Positions 1 through 7,035 of a stretch of 9,967 bases of DNA are shown here, piece by piece. Within the stretch, counting starts at the first letter, position 1, and every line of letters starts with the position of its first letter. The notes below the pieces were generated by a model. The model saw only the letters and a program-made list of their open reading frames with translations, searched no databases and was not told the DNA's origin. The stretch is taken from the NCBI GenBank assembly GCA_027001815.1, contig JALTLT010000422.1, forward strand, positions 1-9,967, read 5' to 3'. Origin of the DNA: Gammaproteobacteria bacterium. Its GTDB lineage: Bacteria; Pseudomonadota; Gammaproteobacteria; JALTLT01. The position numbers and the translations under genes are program-made.

Positions 1-1094
1 TCCACCAGCAGCACGTTCTTGCCACGGAACTCCAGATCTATGGCGTTGAGCTTCTGGCGCACCGACTTCTTGCGCTGTTTCTGTCCCGGCATGATGAAGG
101 TACGACCGATGTAGCGATTCTTGATGAACCCCTCCCGGTACTTCACCCCCAGCCGGTTGGCCAACTGCAGGGCGGCGGTGCGCGAGGTGTCGGGGATCGG
201 GATCACCACGTCGATGTCGTGGCCCGGCCGCTCGCTCAGGATCTTCTCGGCGAGGCTCTCGCCCATGCGCAACCGCGCCTTGTAGACCGAGACGTTGTCG
301 ATGATCGAATCGGGCCGGGCGAGATAGACGAATTCGAAGAGGCATGGCGCCAGCTCCGCATTCTCGGCACACTGGCGGGTATGCAGCTCGCCATTCTCGC
401 TGATGAAGACCGCCTCGCCGGGCCCCACGTCACGGATCAGTTCGTAACCGAGCACGTCGAGGGCGACACTCTCCGAAGCGATCATGTACTCAGGCCCGCC
501 CGGCCCCTCGCGACGGCCGAACACCATCGGCCGGATGCCGTGGGGATCCCGGAAGCCCACCACCCCGTAACCGGTGATCAGCGCCACTACCGCGTAGGCG
601 CCACGGCAGCGGCGATGGACCCCCGCCACCGCCTCGAAGATATCCTCGTGGGTGATGGCGTGCTTGCCGATGCGCTGCAGTTCGTGGGCGAAGACGTTGA
701 GCAGGATCTCCGAATCGGAATCGGTGTTGATGTGGCGCAGATCCTCGCGGAAGAGGTCGCGCTTGAGCTGGGCCGCGTTGGTCAGGTTGCCGTTGTGGGC
801 CAGGCAGATGCCGAACGGCGAATTGACATAGAAGGGTTGCGCCTCCGCCGAACTGGAACAGCCCGCGGTGGGATAGCGGACATGGCCGATTCCCACGTTG
901 CCCTCCAGCCGCAGCATGTGGCGGGTGTGGAAGACGTCCCGCACCAGCCCGTTGTCCTTGCGCAGGAAGAGACGACGGTCCCGACAGGTCATGATGCCTG
1001 CGGCGTCCTGCCCGCGATGCTGGAGCACCGTCAGGGCATCATAGATGGCCTGGTTCACCGGATGGCGGGCCACTACTCCAACGATACCGCACAT
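1..1094 (-). CDS. purF: Amidophosphoribosyltransferase PurF (N-terminal 364 residues, cut by window edge)
   Basis: Cytosolic enzyme for the first committed step of de novo purine synthesis: it transfers the amide nitrogen of glutamine to PRPP to make 5-phosphoribosylamine. Reading starts at the ATG at 1094 and gives MCGIVGVVARHPVNQ. Cys2 becomes the N-terminal nucleophile after Met removal, and there is no propeptide, as in the E. coli type. The glutaminase signatures HVRYPTAG (about residues 73-80) and HNGNLTNA (about 101-108) are present. The phosphoribosyltransferase part begins with VVIPIPDTSRTAALQLA, and the reading frame leaves the window at GKNVLLV, just before the expected DDSIVRGTT PRPP loop. 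About 140 residues of the usual 505 lie outside. A good ribosome binding site (AAGAGGT, 1101-1107) precedes the start. It lies 82 bases downstream of cvpA, the same cvpA-purF pairing as in E. coli. No frameshift is seen. Confidence 0.97.
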   Translation of the reverse strand, partial: MCGIVGVVARHPVNQAIYDALTVLQHRGQDAAGIMTCRDRRLFLRKDNGLVRDVFHTRHMLRLEGNVGIGHVRYPTAGCSSSAEAQPFYVNSPFGICLAHNGNLTNAAQLKRDLFREDLRHINTDSDSEILLNVFAHELQRIGKHAITHEDIFEAVAGVHRRCRGAYAVVALITGYGVVGFRDPHGIRPMVFGRREGPGGPEYMIASESVALDVLGYELIRDVGPGEAVFISENGELHTRQCAENAELAPCLFEFVYLARPDSIIDNVSVYKARLRMGESLAEKILSERPGHDIDVVIPIPDTSRTAALQLANRLGVKYREGFIKNRYIGRTFIMPGQKQRKKSVRQKLNAIDLEFRGKNVLLV

Positions 1095-1098
1095 GGTC

Positions 1099-1129
1099 TC
1101 ACCTCTTGGCCGCTCCCGCCTCGGCGGGA
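1099..1129 (-). promoter_or_regulatory. purF ribosome binding site with hairpin just upstream
   Basis: Seen directly: GAGGTGA at 1099-1105 (minus strand) four bases before the purF ATG. About eight bases further upstream is a 7-base inverted repeat, TCCCGCC at 1114-1120 and GGCGGGA at 1123-1129, with two bases between the arms (realistically a 6-bp stem with a 4-base loop). There is no T run after it on the minus strand, so it does not look like an intrinsic terminator. Whether it affects cvpA-purF expression is unknown. Confidence 0.4.
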
Positions 1130-1176
1130 CGGGTAAAGATCAGAACAACCGAAACCGCCTCTTGCCCGATCGTCGC

Positions 1177-1668
1177 TCAAGGGAAACGGAACTTCTTCGC
1201 CACATCGTCCGGCAGGAACTCCTGGAGGGAATGGGCGATCTCCTCGAAATGGACCACCAGGGAGGACTCCTTCCACCAGCTCTCCTGGGGAAGGGTGGTG
1301 AGTCCCGCCATCAGCACCAGCACCGCGACCAGCAGCACGCCGCGGGCGGCACCGAACACCATTCCCAGCAGCCGGTCGGTACCCGAGAGACCACTCTTCT
1401 GGATCAGCCCTCCCACCAGATAGTTCAGGATTCCACCCACCAGCAGGGTGACCGCGAAGAGGGCGACGAAGGCCACGGCGATGCGCCCGGTGGGCGAGTC
1501 GATCCAGGAGGCGAGCATGCCGTCGAGATTCTCCGAGTAGGAGAGCGCCACCCAGAAGGCGAGGATCCACGACCCCAGCGAGATGGCCTCCTGAATGAAC
1601 CCCCGCATGAGGCTGATGAGGGCGGAGAGGGTGATGATGATCAGGAGGGTGAGATCGAGCCAGTTCAT
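1177..1668 (-). CDS. cvpA: CvpA family inner-membrane protein
   Basis: A 163-residue integral membrane protein of the CvpA family. The family is named from colicin V production in E. coli, and its biochemical role is still not settled. The start chosen is the ATG at 1668, giving MNWLDLTLLIIITLSALISLMRGF, the canonical family N-terminus; a reading frame open further upstream lacks family similarity. Four hydrophobic segments are visible, at about residues 5-20, 27-42, 65-90 and 100-122. The conserved RGFIQE motif follows the first, and GxxDRLLGMVFGAARG precedes the last. The tail is soluble and charged, ending DDVAKKFRFP. No convincing Shine-Dalgarno sequence precedes the start. It sits 82 bases upstream of purF and 140 bases downstream of dedD, the classical dedD-cvpA-purF order. 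Co-transcription with purF is inferred. Confidence 0.92.
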   Translation of the reverse strand: MNWLDLTLLIIITLSALISLMRGFIQEAISLGSWILAFWVALSYSENLDGMLASWIDSPTGRIAVAFVALFAVTLLVGGILNYLVGGLIQKSGLSGTDRLLGMVFGAARGVLLVAVLVLMAGLTTLPQESWWKESSLVVHFEEIAHSLQEFLPDDVAKKFRFP

Positions 1669-1710
1669 GGGTGGTGCGCTGCCTTGTCCAGGGTGTGCGG
1701 GAGAGGCGGA

Positions 1711-1740
1711 AGTGTAACAGAGAAAACGGCTCTCCGTCAT
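1711..1740 (-). promoter_or_regulatory. Candidate sigma-70 promoter for cvpA-purF
   Basis: On the minus strand, TACACT (1716 to 1711) is preceded by TGT (1719 to 1717), giving an extended -10 element. ATGACG (1740 to 1735) lies 18 bases upstream and matches TTGACA at four of six positions. This would start transcription near position 1704, about 35 bases before the cvpA ATG. The setting, a 140-base gap in an otherwise tight gene string, supports an internal promoter. It is a by-eye match in GC-rich DNA and remains a prediction. Confidence 0.35.
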
Positions 1741-1764
1741 CGCCGCGGCGGGCACGCCGTGCCC
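1741..1764. repeat. Two adjacent perfect palindromes in the dedD-cvpA gap
   Basis: CGCCGCGGCG at 1741-1750 is a perfect 10-base palindrome. GGGCACG (1750-1756) and CGTGCCC (1758-1764) form a 15-base palindrome around a single central C. They lie immediately upstream of the candidate -35 element at 1735-1740. They could be an operator, a weak hairpin ending dedD transcription, or chance in GC-rich sequence. No T run follows on the minus strand, and the sequence does not resemble the E. coli PurR operator consensus. Confidence 0.35.
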
Positions 1765-1808
1765 TCTCGTGGACCCGCCTGGAAGAGCATCCCGTCCCGC
1801 TCCAGTCT

Positions 1809-2375
1809 CTATTCACCGTGCGGCGCCACGTAGCCGTGCAGACCGGTGCGCCGGTTGATGGCGATCTTCGCCTCGCGGGCCTGGGAGAGGTCGAGGAACG
1901 GCCCGACCCGCACCCGGTAGAGGATGCGCTCGCCACTCAGGCGGTAGGGCTCGACGAAGGCCTCCAGCCCCTCCTTGCGCAGCCGGTCGCGCAGCTCGCG
2001 TGCCTTCTCCTGTTTCTCGAAACTGGCCACCTGGACCACCCAGGACTGCAGCACTCCCTTCGCCTCGGCGTCCCTCTTCGACGGCACCTGCTCCCCCTTC
2101 TCCGCAGGGACGGGAAACTCTTCACCGACGGGTGCCATCACCGCAGGTGCCGTCTCCGGGGCGGCTGGCGCCAGCAGGTGCTCCTCCCTCTCCGGCAGAG
2201 GCTCGATCGGCTCCTGGAGAAGACGGGCGGCCTCGCCGGCCGGTGAGGCCGGAGGAGGCGGCACTTCCGGGGGCGGCCGCAGACCGGAGCCGTCGAGCAG
2301 CCAGGGGATGACGATCACCGCCAGGGCAACCAGCACGGCAGCGCCGGTCAGCCGTTGTTTGAGAGAGACGTCCAC
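1809..2375 (-). CDS. dedD: DedD-like SPOR-domain cell-division protein
   Basis: A 188-residue bitopic inner-membrane protein. SPOR domains bind denuded septal peptidoglycan, and DedD homologues help the divisome during constriction. Layout: a short cytoplasmic N-terminus MDVSLKQRLTG, one membrane helix at about residues 11-27, a Pro/Glu/Ala-rich periplasmic linker (about 30-108), and a C-terminal SPOR domain (about 112-186). The SPOR domain begins SWVVQVASFEKQEKARELRDRL and contains the YRVRVGPFLD core. The start is a GTG at 2375. A stop codon lies in frame two codons upstream (2379-2381) and no better start follows before the conserved LKQRLTGA, so GTG is well supported. There is no clear Shine-Dalgarno sequence, and folC ends 35 bases upstream, so translation may depend on folC. 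Position between folC and cvpA matches the conserved gammaproteobacterial order. Confidence 0.92.
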   Translation of the reverse strand: MDVSLKQRLTGAAVLVALAVIVIPWLLDGSGLRPPPEVPPPPASPAGEAARLLQEPIEPLPEREEHLLAPAAPETAPAVMAPVGEEFPVPAEKGEQVPSKRDAEAKGVLQSWVVQVASFEKQEKARELRDRLRKEGLEAFVEPYRLSGERILYRVRVGPFLDLSQAREAKIAINRRTGLHGYVAPHGE

Positions 2376-2410
2376 GGGTCAGGAAAGCACGGTGAGTGGA
2401 GAAGGGTCCA

Positions 2411-3715
2411 TTATAGGGCATCGCCCGCCGCGGCGCCCACACCGTGGCGCAGCGCCTCCCCCACGGTGACGAACGAGCCGAAGACCAGGATGCGATCACC
2501 CGGCCGGGCGGCCCGGGCCGCCTGCCGGCAGGCGTCGATCACCCCGCCGGCGGCCTCGATCCGATCCTCAGGGAGACCCGTCTCCACCAGTCGCTCCACC
2601 ATGCGCGACGCGACCACCCCCCTCGGCTCGTCGCTGCCGGCACAGTACCAGTGGCTGACGAGGGGACGCAGCGGAGCGACCACCGCAGCCGCATCCTTGT
2701 CCTCCAGGAGAGTGACGACCGCCAGGGTATCCCCCTCGACCGGCTCCGTTTCCAGGGTACGGGCCAGGGCCTGCGCCGCCTGGCCGTTGTGGGCCACGTC
2801 CAGGAGCCACTCCACTGCGCCGTGCATCCGGCGCTGAAACCGGCCGGCGAGACGGACCGCCAGGCCGGCCTCCAGGGCGGCTCGCGGCAGCTCCAGGCCG
2901 GCGAGGCGGAGGGCCGCCAGGGCAGTGGCGGCATTGCGCAGCATATGATCGCCGGGTGCCGCCGGCAGCGGCAGCCCCGCCTCCGATTCCCCCTCCAGCC
3001 ACCACTCCCATGTCTGCCCCCCTCCTCGACGCAGCCCGTAGCGACCGCCGAGACAGTAGAGATCGGCACCGACGAGGCGGGCCGCCTCCAGCAACCCGGC
3101 GGGCGGCTCGGGATCTCCGCACAGGGCGGGACGCCCCTGCCGGAAGATGCCCCCCTTCTCCCGCCCGATCGCGTCGCGGCTCTCCCCCAGCCAGGCGGTA
3201 TGATCGATACCCACCGAGGTGACCACCGCCACATCGGGATCGACCACGTTGACCGCATCGAGCCGGCCACCCAGTCCCACCTCCAGCAGGGCCACCTCGA
3301 CGCCGGCCCGACGGAAGAGATCGAGCGCCGCCAGGGTGCCGAATTCGAAGTAGGTGAGACTCTCCCCGCCGCGGGCGGAATCCACCCGGCCGAAGGCGTC
3401 GCACAGCGCCTCGTCGACCACCTCGATCCCCTCGATCCGGATCCTCTCGTTGTACCGCAACAGGTGGGGAGAGGTGTAGGCGCCGACCCGGCGACCGGCG
3501 GCGAGCAGTGCCGCCTCGAGAATCGCGACGGTACTCCCCTTGCCGTTGGTTCCCCCCACGGTGATCACCTTCGGTGCAGGCCGGCCTCCCCCCAGACGGC
3601 GCCACACCCGCCCCACCCGCTCCAGACCCAGATCGATGGTGGAGGGGTGCAGCCGCTCCTGCCAGGCGAGCCACTCGGTGAGAGAGCGTCGGGACGGAGG
3701 AGAGGAGAGCATCAT
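2411..3715 (-). CDS. folC: Bifunctional dihydrofolate synthase / folylpolyglutamate synthase FolC
   Basis: Cytosolic ATP-dependent ligase that adds glutamate to dihydropteroate to make dihydrofolate and then extends the polyglutamate tail of folates. It is 434 residues from the ATG at 3715 (422 in E. coli). Visible motifs: P-loop VGGTNGKGST (53-62), the omega-loop region TSPHLLRYNERIRI (81-94), EVGLGGRLDAVN (145-156), DHTAWLG (171-177), EKGGIF with the family's modified lysine at 187, AGRFQRR (290-296), DVAHN (306-310), and a C-terminal VFGSFVTVGEAL (411-422). The bases read ATGATG over the TGA of the preceding small frame, so the start is either 3715 (4-base overlap) or 3712 (1-base overlap). 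TTG codons upstream are less likely. No independent Shine-Dalgarno sequence is visible, which points to translational coupling with the truncated frame upstream. It ends in TAA at 2411-2413. Confidence 0.96.
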   Translation of the reverse strand: MMLSSPPSRRSLTEWLAWQERLHPSTIDLGLERVGRVWRRLGGGRPAPKVITVGGTNGKGSTVAILEAALLAAGRRVGAYTSPHLLRYNERIRIEGIEVVDEALCDAFGRVDSARGGESLTYFEFGTLAALDLFRRAGVEVALLEVGLGGRLDAVNVVDPDVAVVTSVGIDHTAWLGESRDAIGREKGGIFRQGRPALCGDPEPPAGLLEAARLVGADLYCLGGRYGLRRGGGQTWEWWLEGESEAGLPLPAAPGDHMLRNAATALAALRLAGLELPRAALEAGLAVRLAGRFQRRMHGAVEWLLDVAHNGQAAQALARTLETEPVEGDTLAVVTLLEDKDAAAVVAPLRPLVSHWYCAGSDEPRGVVASRMVERLVETGLPEDRIEAAGGVIDACRQAARAARPGDRILVFGSFVTVGEALRHGVGAAAGDAL

Positions 3716-3966
3716 GACGAGAGGCAACAAAGCGGCGCGCGGGCCGGCTCGCCTTCCAGATAGCCGGGAATGCCGGGGATCTCGCCGCTCCTGACGATCG
3801 CCTCCATGGCGCGCCGGTTGCCTTCACCCTTGTTGGGCTCGTAGTCGGTGCGGGACAGACGAGGGGTCATGCACCAGCAGCCGCCACAGGCCCCGCGGGC
3901 CCCGAACAGTTTCTCGAGGTCACCCCATCGATCGATGGTCAGTGGCGCCACGACCAGATCCGGCAC
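3712..3966 (-). pseudogene. Truncated GNAT-type acetyltransferase N-terminus between accD and folC
   Basis: An 84-codon frame starting at GTG 3966 and ending in a TGA that overlaps the folC start. The protein begins MPDLVVAPLTIDRWGDLEKLFG and contains GACGGCWCM (25-33), KGEGNRRAME (46-55) and GEIPGIPGYLEGEP (61-74). From memory of the family, these match the N-terminal third of a subgroup of GNAT N-acetyltransferases. In those proteins GEP continues as GWCxVAPR and on through the acetyl-CoA site to about 190 residues. Here, after GEP, only ARAPLCCLSS remains before the stop, and the acetyl-CoA binding core is missing, so acetyltransferase activity is not expected. A very strong ribosome binding site precedes it, 35 bases after accD. 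It is either a decaying remnant of an inserted gene or a retained short frame that now feeds ribosomes into folC. Homology is fairly sure; current function is unknown. Confidence 0.7.
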
Positions 3967-3972
3967 GCTTCG

Positions 3973-3982
3973 CCTCCTCCTT
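3973..3982 (-). promoter_or_regulatory. Very strong Shine-Dalgarno before the truncated GNAT frame
   Basis: The minus strand reads AAGGAGGAGG six bases before the GTG at 3966. It is one of the best ribosome binding sites in the window, stronger than those of accD, folC, dedD, cvpA or truA. It decides the GTG start of the 84-codon frame and suggests that frame is still translated. Confidence 0.7.
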
Positions 3983-4001
3983 CGAGGGCCCCGCCATCGG
4001 C

Positions 4002-4865
4002 TCAGGGACTGGGCTGGCGGGTGAGCATGGACAGCAGGGAGGCGATGCGGTCCCGCATGTCGCGACGGTCGACGATCATGTCGATGGCGCCATGCTCCAG
4101 CAAGAACTCGCTGCGCTGGAAGCCCTCGGGGAGGGTCTCACGCACCGTCTGCTCGATCACCCGCGGGCCGGCAAAGCCGATCAGGGCGTTGGGCTCCGCC
4201 ACGTTGATGTCGCCGAGCATGGCGAGGCTGGCAGAGACCCCCCCCATGGTGGGATCGGTGAGCACCGAGACGAAGGGGATGCCTCGGCGGGAGAGGCGGT
4301 TGAGGGCGGCGCTGGTCTTGGCCATCTGCATCAGGGAGAGCAGCGCCTCCTGCATGCGCGCTCCGCCGGAGGCGGAGAAACAGACCAGGGGAACGCCCTT
4401 GTCGAGACAGACGTTGACGGCGCGGACGAACTTCTCCCCCACCACCGATCCCATGGACCCGCCCATGAAGCCGAACTCGAAGGCGCAGGCGACCAGGGGC
4501 CGCCCCTTGAGCCGCCCCTCCATGGCGAGCAGTGCATCCTTCTCGCCGGTCTTCTTCTGGGCCTGGACGAGACGATCCTTGTACTTCTTGCTGTCGCGGA
4601 ACTTGAGGGTGTCCACGGGCTCCAGCTCGGCCCCGATCTCCTCTCTCGGCGACTCGTCCAGGAACTGCTCCAACCGCCGACGGGCGCCGATGCGCATGTG
4701 GTGATCGCACTTGGGACAGACGTCGAGGTTGCGTTCCAGCTCCGAACGGTAGAGGATGGCGCCACAGGCGTCGCACTTGGTCCACAACCCCTCGGGGACG
4801 GTGCGCTTGCCGCCACCGCCCTCGGTACGGATGCGCGACGGCATCAGTTTCTTGAACCAGGTCAT
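4002..4865 (-). CDS. accD: Acetyl-CoA carboxylase carboxyltransferase subunit beta
   Basis: Cytosolic zinc-binding beta subunit of the carboxyltransferase that moves the carboxyl group from biotin to acetyl-CoA to give malonyl-CoA for fatty-acid synthesis; it works as an alpha2-beta2 complex with AccA, which is not in this window. The 287-residue length is typical. The zinc finger has Cys31, Cys34, Cys50 and Cys53 (CDAC...CPKC). The crotonase-fold carboxyltransferase domain follows, with the conserved GFMGGSMGSVVGEKF stretch, the oxyanion-region motif SASGGARMQE and the segment LTDPTMGGVSASLAMLGD, then FAGPRVIEQTVRE. The start is the ATG at 4865, giving MTWFKKLMPSRIRT, the standard N-terminus. 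The Shine-Dalgarno sequence is weak. It lies 55 bases after trpA, a common gammaproteobacterial pairing. The 55-base gap contains no feature I can firmly call. Confidence 0.97.
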   Translation of the reverse strand: MTWFKKLMPSRIRTEGGGGKRTVPEGLWTKCDACGAILYRSELERNLDVCPKCDHHMRIGARRRLEQFLDESPREEIGAELEPVDTLKFRDSKKYKDRLVQAQKKTGEKDALLAMEGRLKGRPLVACAFEFGFMGGSMGSVVGEKFVRAVNVCLDKGVPLVCFSASGGARMQEALLSLMQMAKTSAALNRLSRRGIPFVSVLTDPTMGGVSASLAMLGDINVAEPNALIGFAGPRVIEQTVRETLPEGFQRSEFLLEHGAIDMIVDRRDMRDRIASLLSMLTRQPSP

Positions 4866-4920
4866 CTGGGAATCCGCTATATGGTCGTTGTTGTCTGGAC
4901 AGGCGCGCCGCGGGCGGCCG

Positions 4921-5727
4921 TCAGGCGCCGTCCAGCGCCCCTCTCATCTCCCCCAGCAGGGAAGTGATCGCCGGCACGATGGCGTCGCGCCGCTCGAGAT
5001 TCTCCGCGATCCTGCGCACCAGCGCGCTGCCCACCACCACCGCATCGGCCACCTCGCCGACCCGGGCGGCGCTCTCCGCATCCTTGATGCCGAATCCGAC
5101 CCCGATGGGGAGATCGGTATGGCGACGGATGGCGGCCACCTTTTCGGCCACCTCGGAGACATCCAGATTGGCGGCGCCGGTCACCCCTCTGAGGGAAACA
5201 TAGTAGACGAAACCACTGGCCGCCGCACAGATCTTCTCCATGCGCGCCTCGGTGGTGGTGGGCGCCATCAGGAAGACCAGGTCGAGGCCGCGCTCGCGCA
5301 GCCTCGGCAGCAGGCCGTCCGCCTCCTCCGGTGGCAGGTCGACGATCAGGGCACCATCCACCCCCGCCGCCGCGGCCTCGGCCGCGAAGCAGTCGTAGCC
5401 CATCACCTCGATGGGATTGAGATAGCCCATCAGCACCACCGGCGTCCGGTCGTCGCGAGTCCGGAACAGGCGCACCATCTCCAGTACCCGCCGCAGGTTG
5501 ACGTGGTGAGCGAGCGCCCGCTCGCTGGCCGCCTGGATCACCGGTCCGTCGGCCATGGGGTCGGAGAAGGGAACCCCCAGCTCGATCAGGTCGGCACCCG
5601 CCTCGACCATCGCGTGCATCAGCGGAACGGTCAGATCGGGGTCGGGATCGCCCGCGGTGACGTAGGGGATCAGGGCGGTGCGCCCACTCTCCCGCAACTC
5701 CTGGAACTTGGCTTCGATACGGCTCAT
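4921..5727 (-). CDS. trpA: Tryptophan synthase alpha chain
   Basis: TIM-barrel subunit that cleaves indole-3-glycerol phosphate to indole and glyceraldehyde 3-phosphate and passes indole through a tunnel to TrpB. It is 268 residues, the same as E. coli TrpA. The start is the ATG at 5727 (MSRIEAKFQELRESGRTALIPYV); the open frame continues upstream into trpB but that part has no TrpA similarity. The catalytic residues fall at the canonical numbers, Glu49 in DLIELGVPFSDP and Asp60 in MADGPVIQ. TAGDPDPD (25-31 region), the mobile loop VTGAANLD and the phosphate-binding GVGFGI are present. GGGAG-type Shine-Dalgarno (GGGAG at 5732-5736) lies four bases before the start. It is separated from trpB by 43 bases that contain a strong hairpin, so the TrpA:TrpB ratio may be influenced there (inference). 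Confidence 0.97.
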   Translation of the reverse strand: MSRIEAKFQELRESGRTALIPYVTAGDPDPDLTVPLMHAMVEAGADLIELGVPFSDPMADGPVIQAASERALAHHVNLRRVLEMVRLFRTRDDRTPVVLMGYLNPIEVMGYDCFAAEAAAAGVDGALIVDLPPEEADGLLPRLRERGLDLVFLMAPTTTEARMEKICAAASGFVYYVSLRGVTGAANLDVSEVAEKVAAIRRHTDLPIGVGFGIKDAESAARVGEVADAVVVGSALVRRIAENLERRDAIVPAITSLLGEMRGALDGA

Positions 5728-5740
5728 GACACTCCCGTTG

Positions 5741-5761
5741 CGGCGCCCCGCCGGGGCGCCG
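5741..5761 (-). promoter_or_regulatory. Strong GC hairpin in the trpB-trpA gap
   Basis: Perfect inverted repeat CGGCGCCCCG (5741-5750) and CGGGGCGCCG (5752-5761) with a single base between the arms, so realistically about 9 bp with a 3-base loop. It begins ten bases after the trpB stop codon in the direction of transcription and ends four bases before the trpA ribosome binding site (5732-5736). No T run follows, so it is not a classical terminator. It may stabilise the trpB message or tune trpA translation; that is inference from position alone. Confidence 0.6.
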
Positions 5762-5770
5762 CCTTCGATT

Positions 5771-6988
5771 TCAGAACTGGATGCCCTCGCGGGCGGCGAC
5801 GGTGTGGATGTCCTTGTCCCCCCGTCCGGAGAGATTGACCAGCAGGATCTGATCCGCAGGGAGGGTGGGAGCCAGCCGTCGGGCGAAGGCCAGCGCATGG
5901 CTCGACTCCAGGGCCGGCATGATCCCCTCGGTCCGGGTGAGATCGTGGAACGCCGCCAGCGCCTCCTCGTCGGTGACCGACTCGTAGCGGGCCCGACCGA
6001 TCTCCTTCAGCCAGGCGTGCTCGGGGCCGACCCCGGGGTAGTCGAGACCGGCGGAGATGGAGTGGGTCTCGATGATCTGCCCGTCTTCGTCCTCCATCAG
6101 ATAGGTGCGGTTGCCGTGCAGCACACCGGGCCGGCCGGCGCACAGGGGGGCCGCATGACGCCCCGTCTCGAGGCCGTCGCCGGCCGCCTCCACGCCGTAG
6201 ATACCCACCTGCTCGTCGTCCAGGAAGGGGTAGAAGAGGCCCATGGCGTTGGAACCGCCGCCGACGCAGGCGATCAGGGCGTCGGGCAGGCGTCCCGCCT
6301 GCTCCTGCATCTGCGCCTTCGCCTCCCGGCCGATGATCGCCTGGAAGTCGCGCACCATGGCCGGATAGGGGTGGGGCCCCGCCACGGTGCCGATGATGTA
6401 GAAGGTGGAGTCGACGTTGGTGACCCAGTCGCGCATCGCCTCGTTGAGGGCGTCCTTGAGGGTCCGCGAGCCGGAGGTGACCGGCACCACCTCGGCGCCC
6501 AGCAGGCGCATGCGGTAGACATTGATGGCCTGGCGGCGGATATCCTCCTCGCCCATGTAGACCACGCACTCCATGCCCAGGCGCGCCGCCACGGTGGCGG
6601 TGGCCACCCCGTGCTGGCCGGCGCCGGTCTCGGCGATCACCCGGCGCTTGCCCATGCGGCGGGCGAGCAGGGCCTGGCCGACCGTGTTGTTGATCTTGTG
6701 CGCCCCGGTGTGGTTGAGATCCTCCCGCTTGAGCCAGATCCGGGCACCGCCCAGCTGGCGGCTCCAGCGCTCGGCGAAGTAGAGGGGCGAGGGACGGCCG
6801 ACGAAATGGGCGAGGTCGCGGTCGAACTCCGCCTGGAAGGCGGGATCCTCGCGAGCCGCCTCCCAGGCGGCGATCAGCTCCTCGAGGGGCTCCATCAGCG
6901 TCTCGGAGACGAACATGCCGCCGAACTCGCCGAAATGGCCCCGCTCGTCGGGCATCGCGCCGGCCAGCGGCCGTACGGGATCAGTCAT
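5771..6988 (-). CDS. trpB: Tryptophan synthase beta chain
   Basis: PLP-dependent subunit that condenses indole with L-serine to form L-tryptophan; active as an alpha2-beta2 complex with TrpA. It is 405 residues, a normal TrpB1 length. The PLP lysine is Lys98 in HTGAHKINN, the catalytic glutamate lies in AETGAGQHG, and the phosphate of PLP is held by VGGGSNAMG. The segment EGIMPALESSHA and the C-terminal LSGRGDKD are intact. The N-terminus (DERGHFGEFGGMFVSETLMEPLEEL) is typical. The start is the ATG at 6988, with a clear Shine-Dalgarno AAGAGGTGA at 6995-7003. It follows trpF by 47 bases, and trpF-trpB-trpA is clearly one operon by spacing and function. The trpE, trpG, trpD and trpC genes are not here, as in many gammaproteobacteria where the trp genes are split. 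Confidence 0.98.
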   Translation of the reverse strand: MTDPVRPLAGAMPDERGHFGEFGGMFVSETLMEPLEELIAAWEAAREDPAFQAEFDRDLAHFVGRPSPLYFAERWSRQLGGARIWLKREDLNHTGAHKINNTVGQALLARRMGKRRVIAETGAGQHGVATATVAARLGMECVVYMGEEDIRRQAINVYRMRLLGAEVVPVTSGSRTLKDALNEAMRDWVTNVDSTFYIIGTVAGPHPYPAMVRDFQAIIGREAKAQMQEQAGRLPDALIACVGGGSNAMGLFYPFLDDEQVGIYGVEAAGDGLETGRHAAPLCAGRPGVLHGNRTYLMEDEDGQIIETHSISAGLDYPGVGPEHAWLKEIGRARYESVTDEEALAAFHDLTRTEGIMPALESSHALAFARRLAPTLPADQILLVNLSGRGDKDIHTVAAREGIQF

Positions 6989-7035
6989 CGAAAATCACCT
7001 CTTGCTCTGCTCAGGGTCGCCGGGGCGGGGGGAGG

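Noticed and set aside
219..1136. A 305-codon open frame on the plus strand opposite purF
   Set aside because: Antisense shadow of the PurF coding sequence; purF on the minus strand has intact catalytic motifs.
2444..3763. A 439-codon open frame on the plus strand opposite folC
   Set aside because: It is a shadow of folC caused by high GC third positions. Its protein is low-complexity (Arg, Pro, Gln, Gly, His) without recognisable motifs, while the opposite strand encodes a complete FolC with all motifs.
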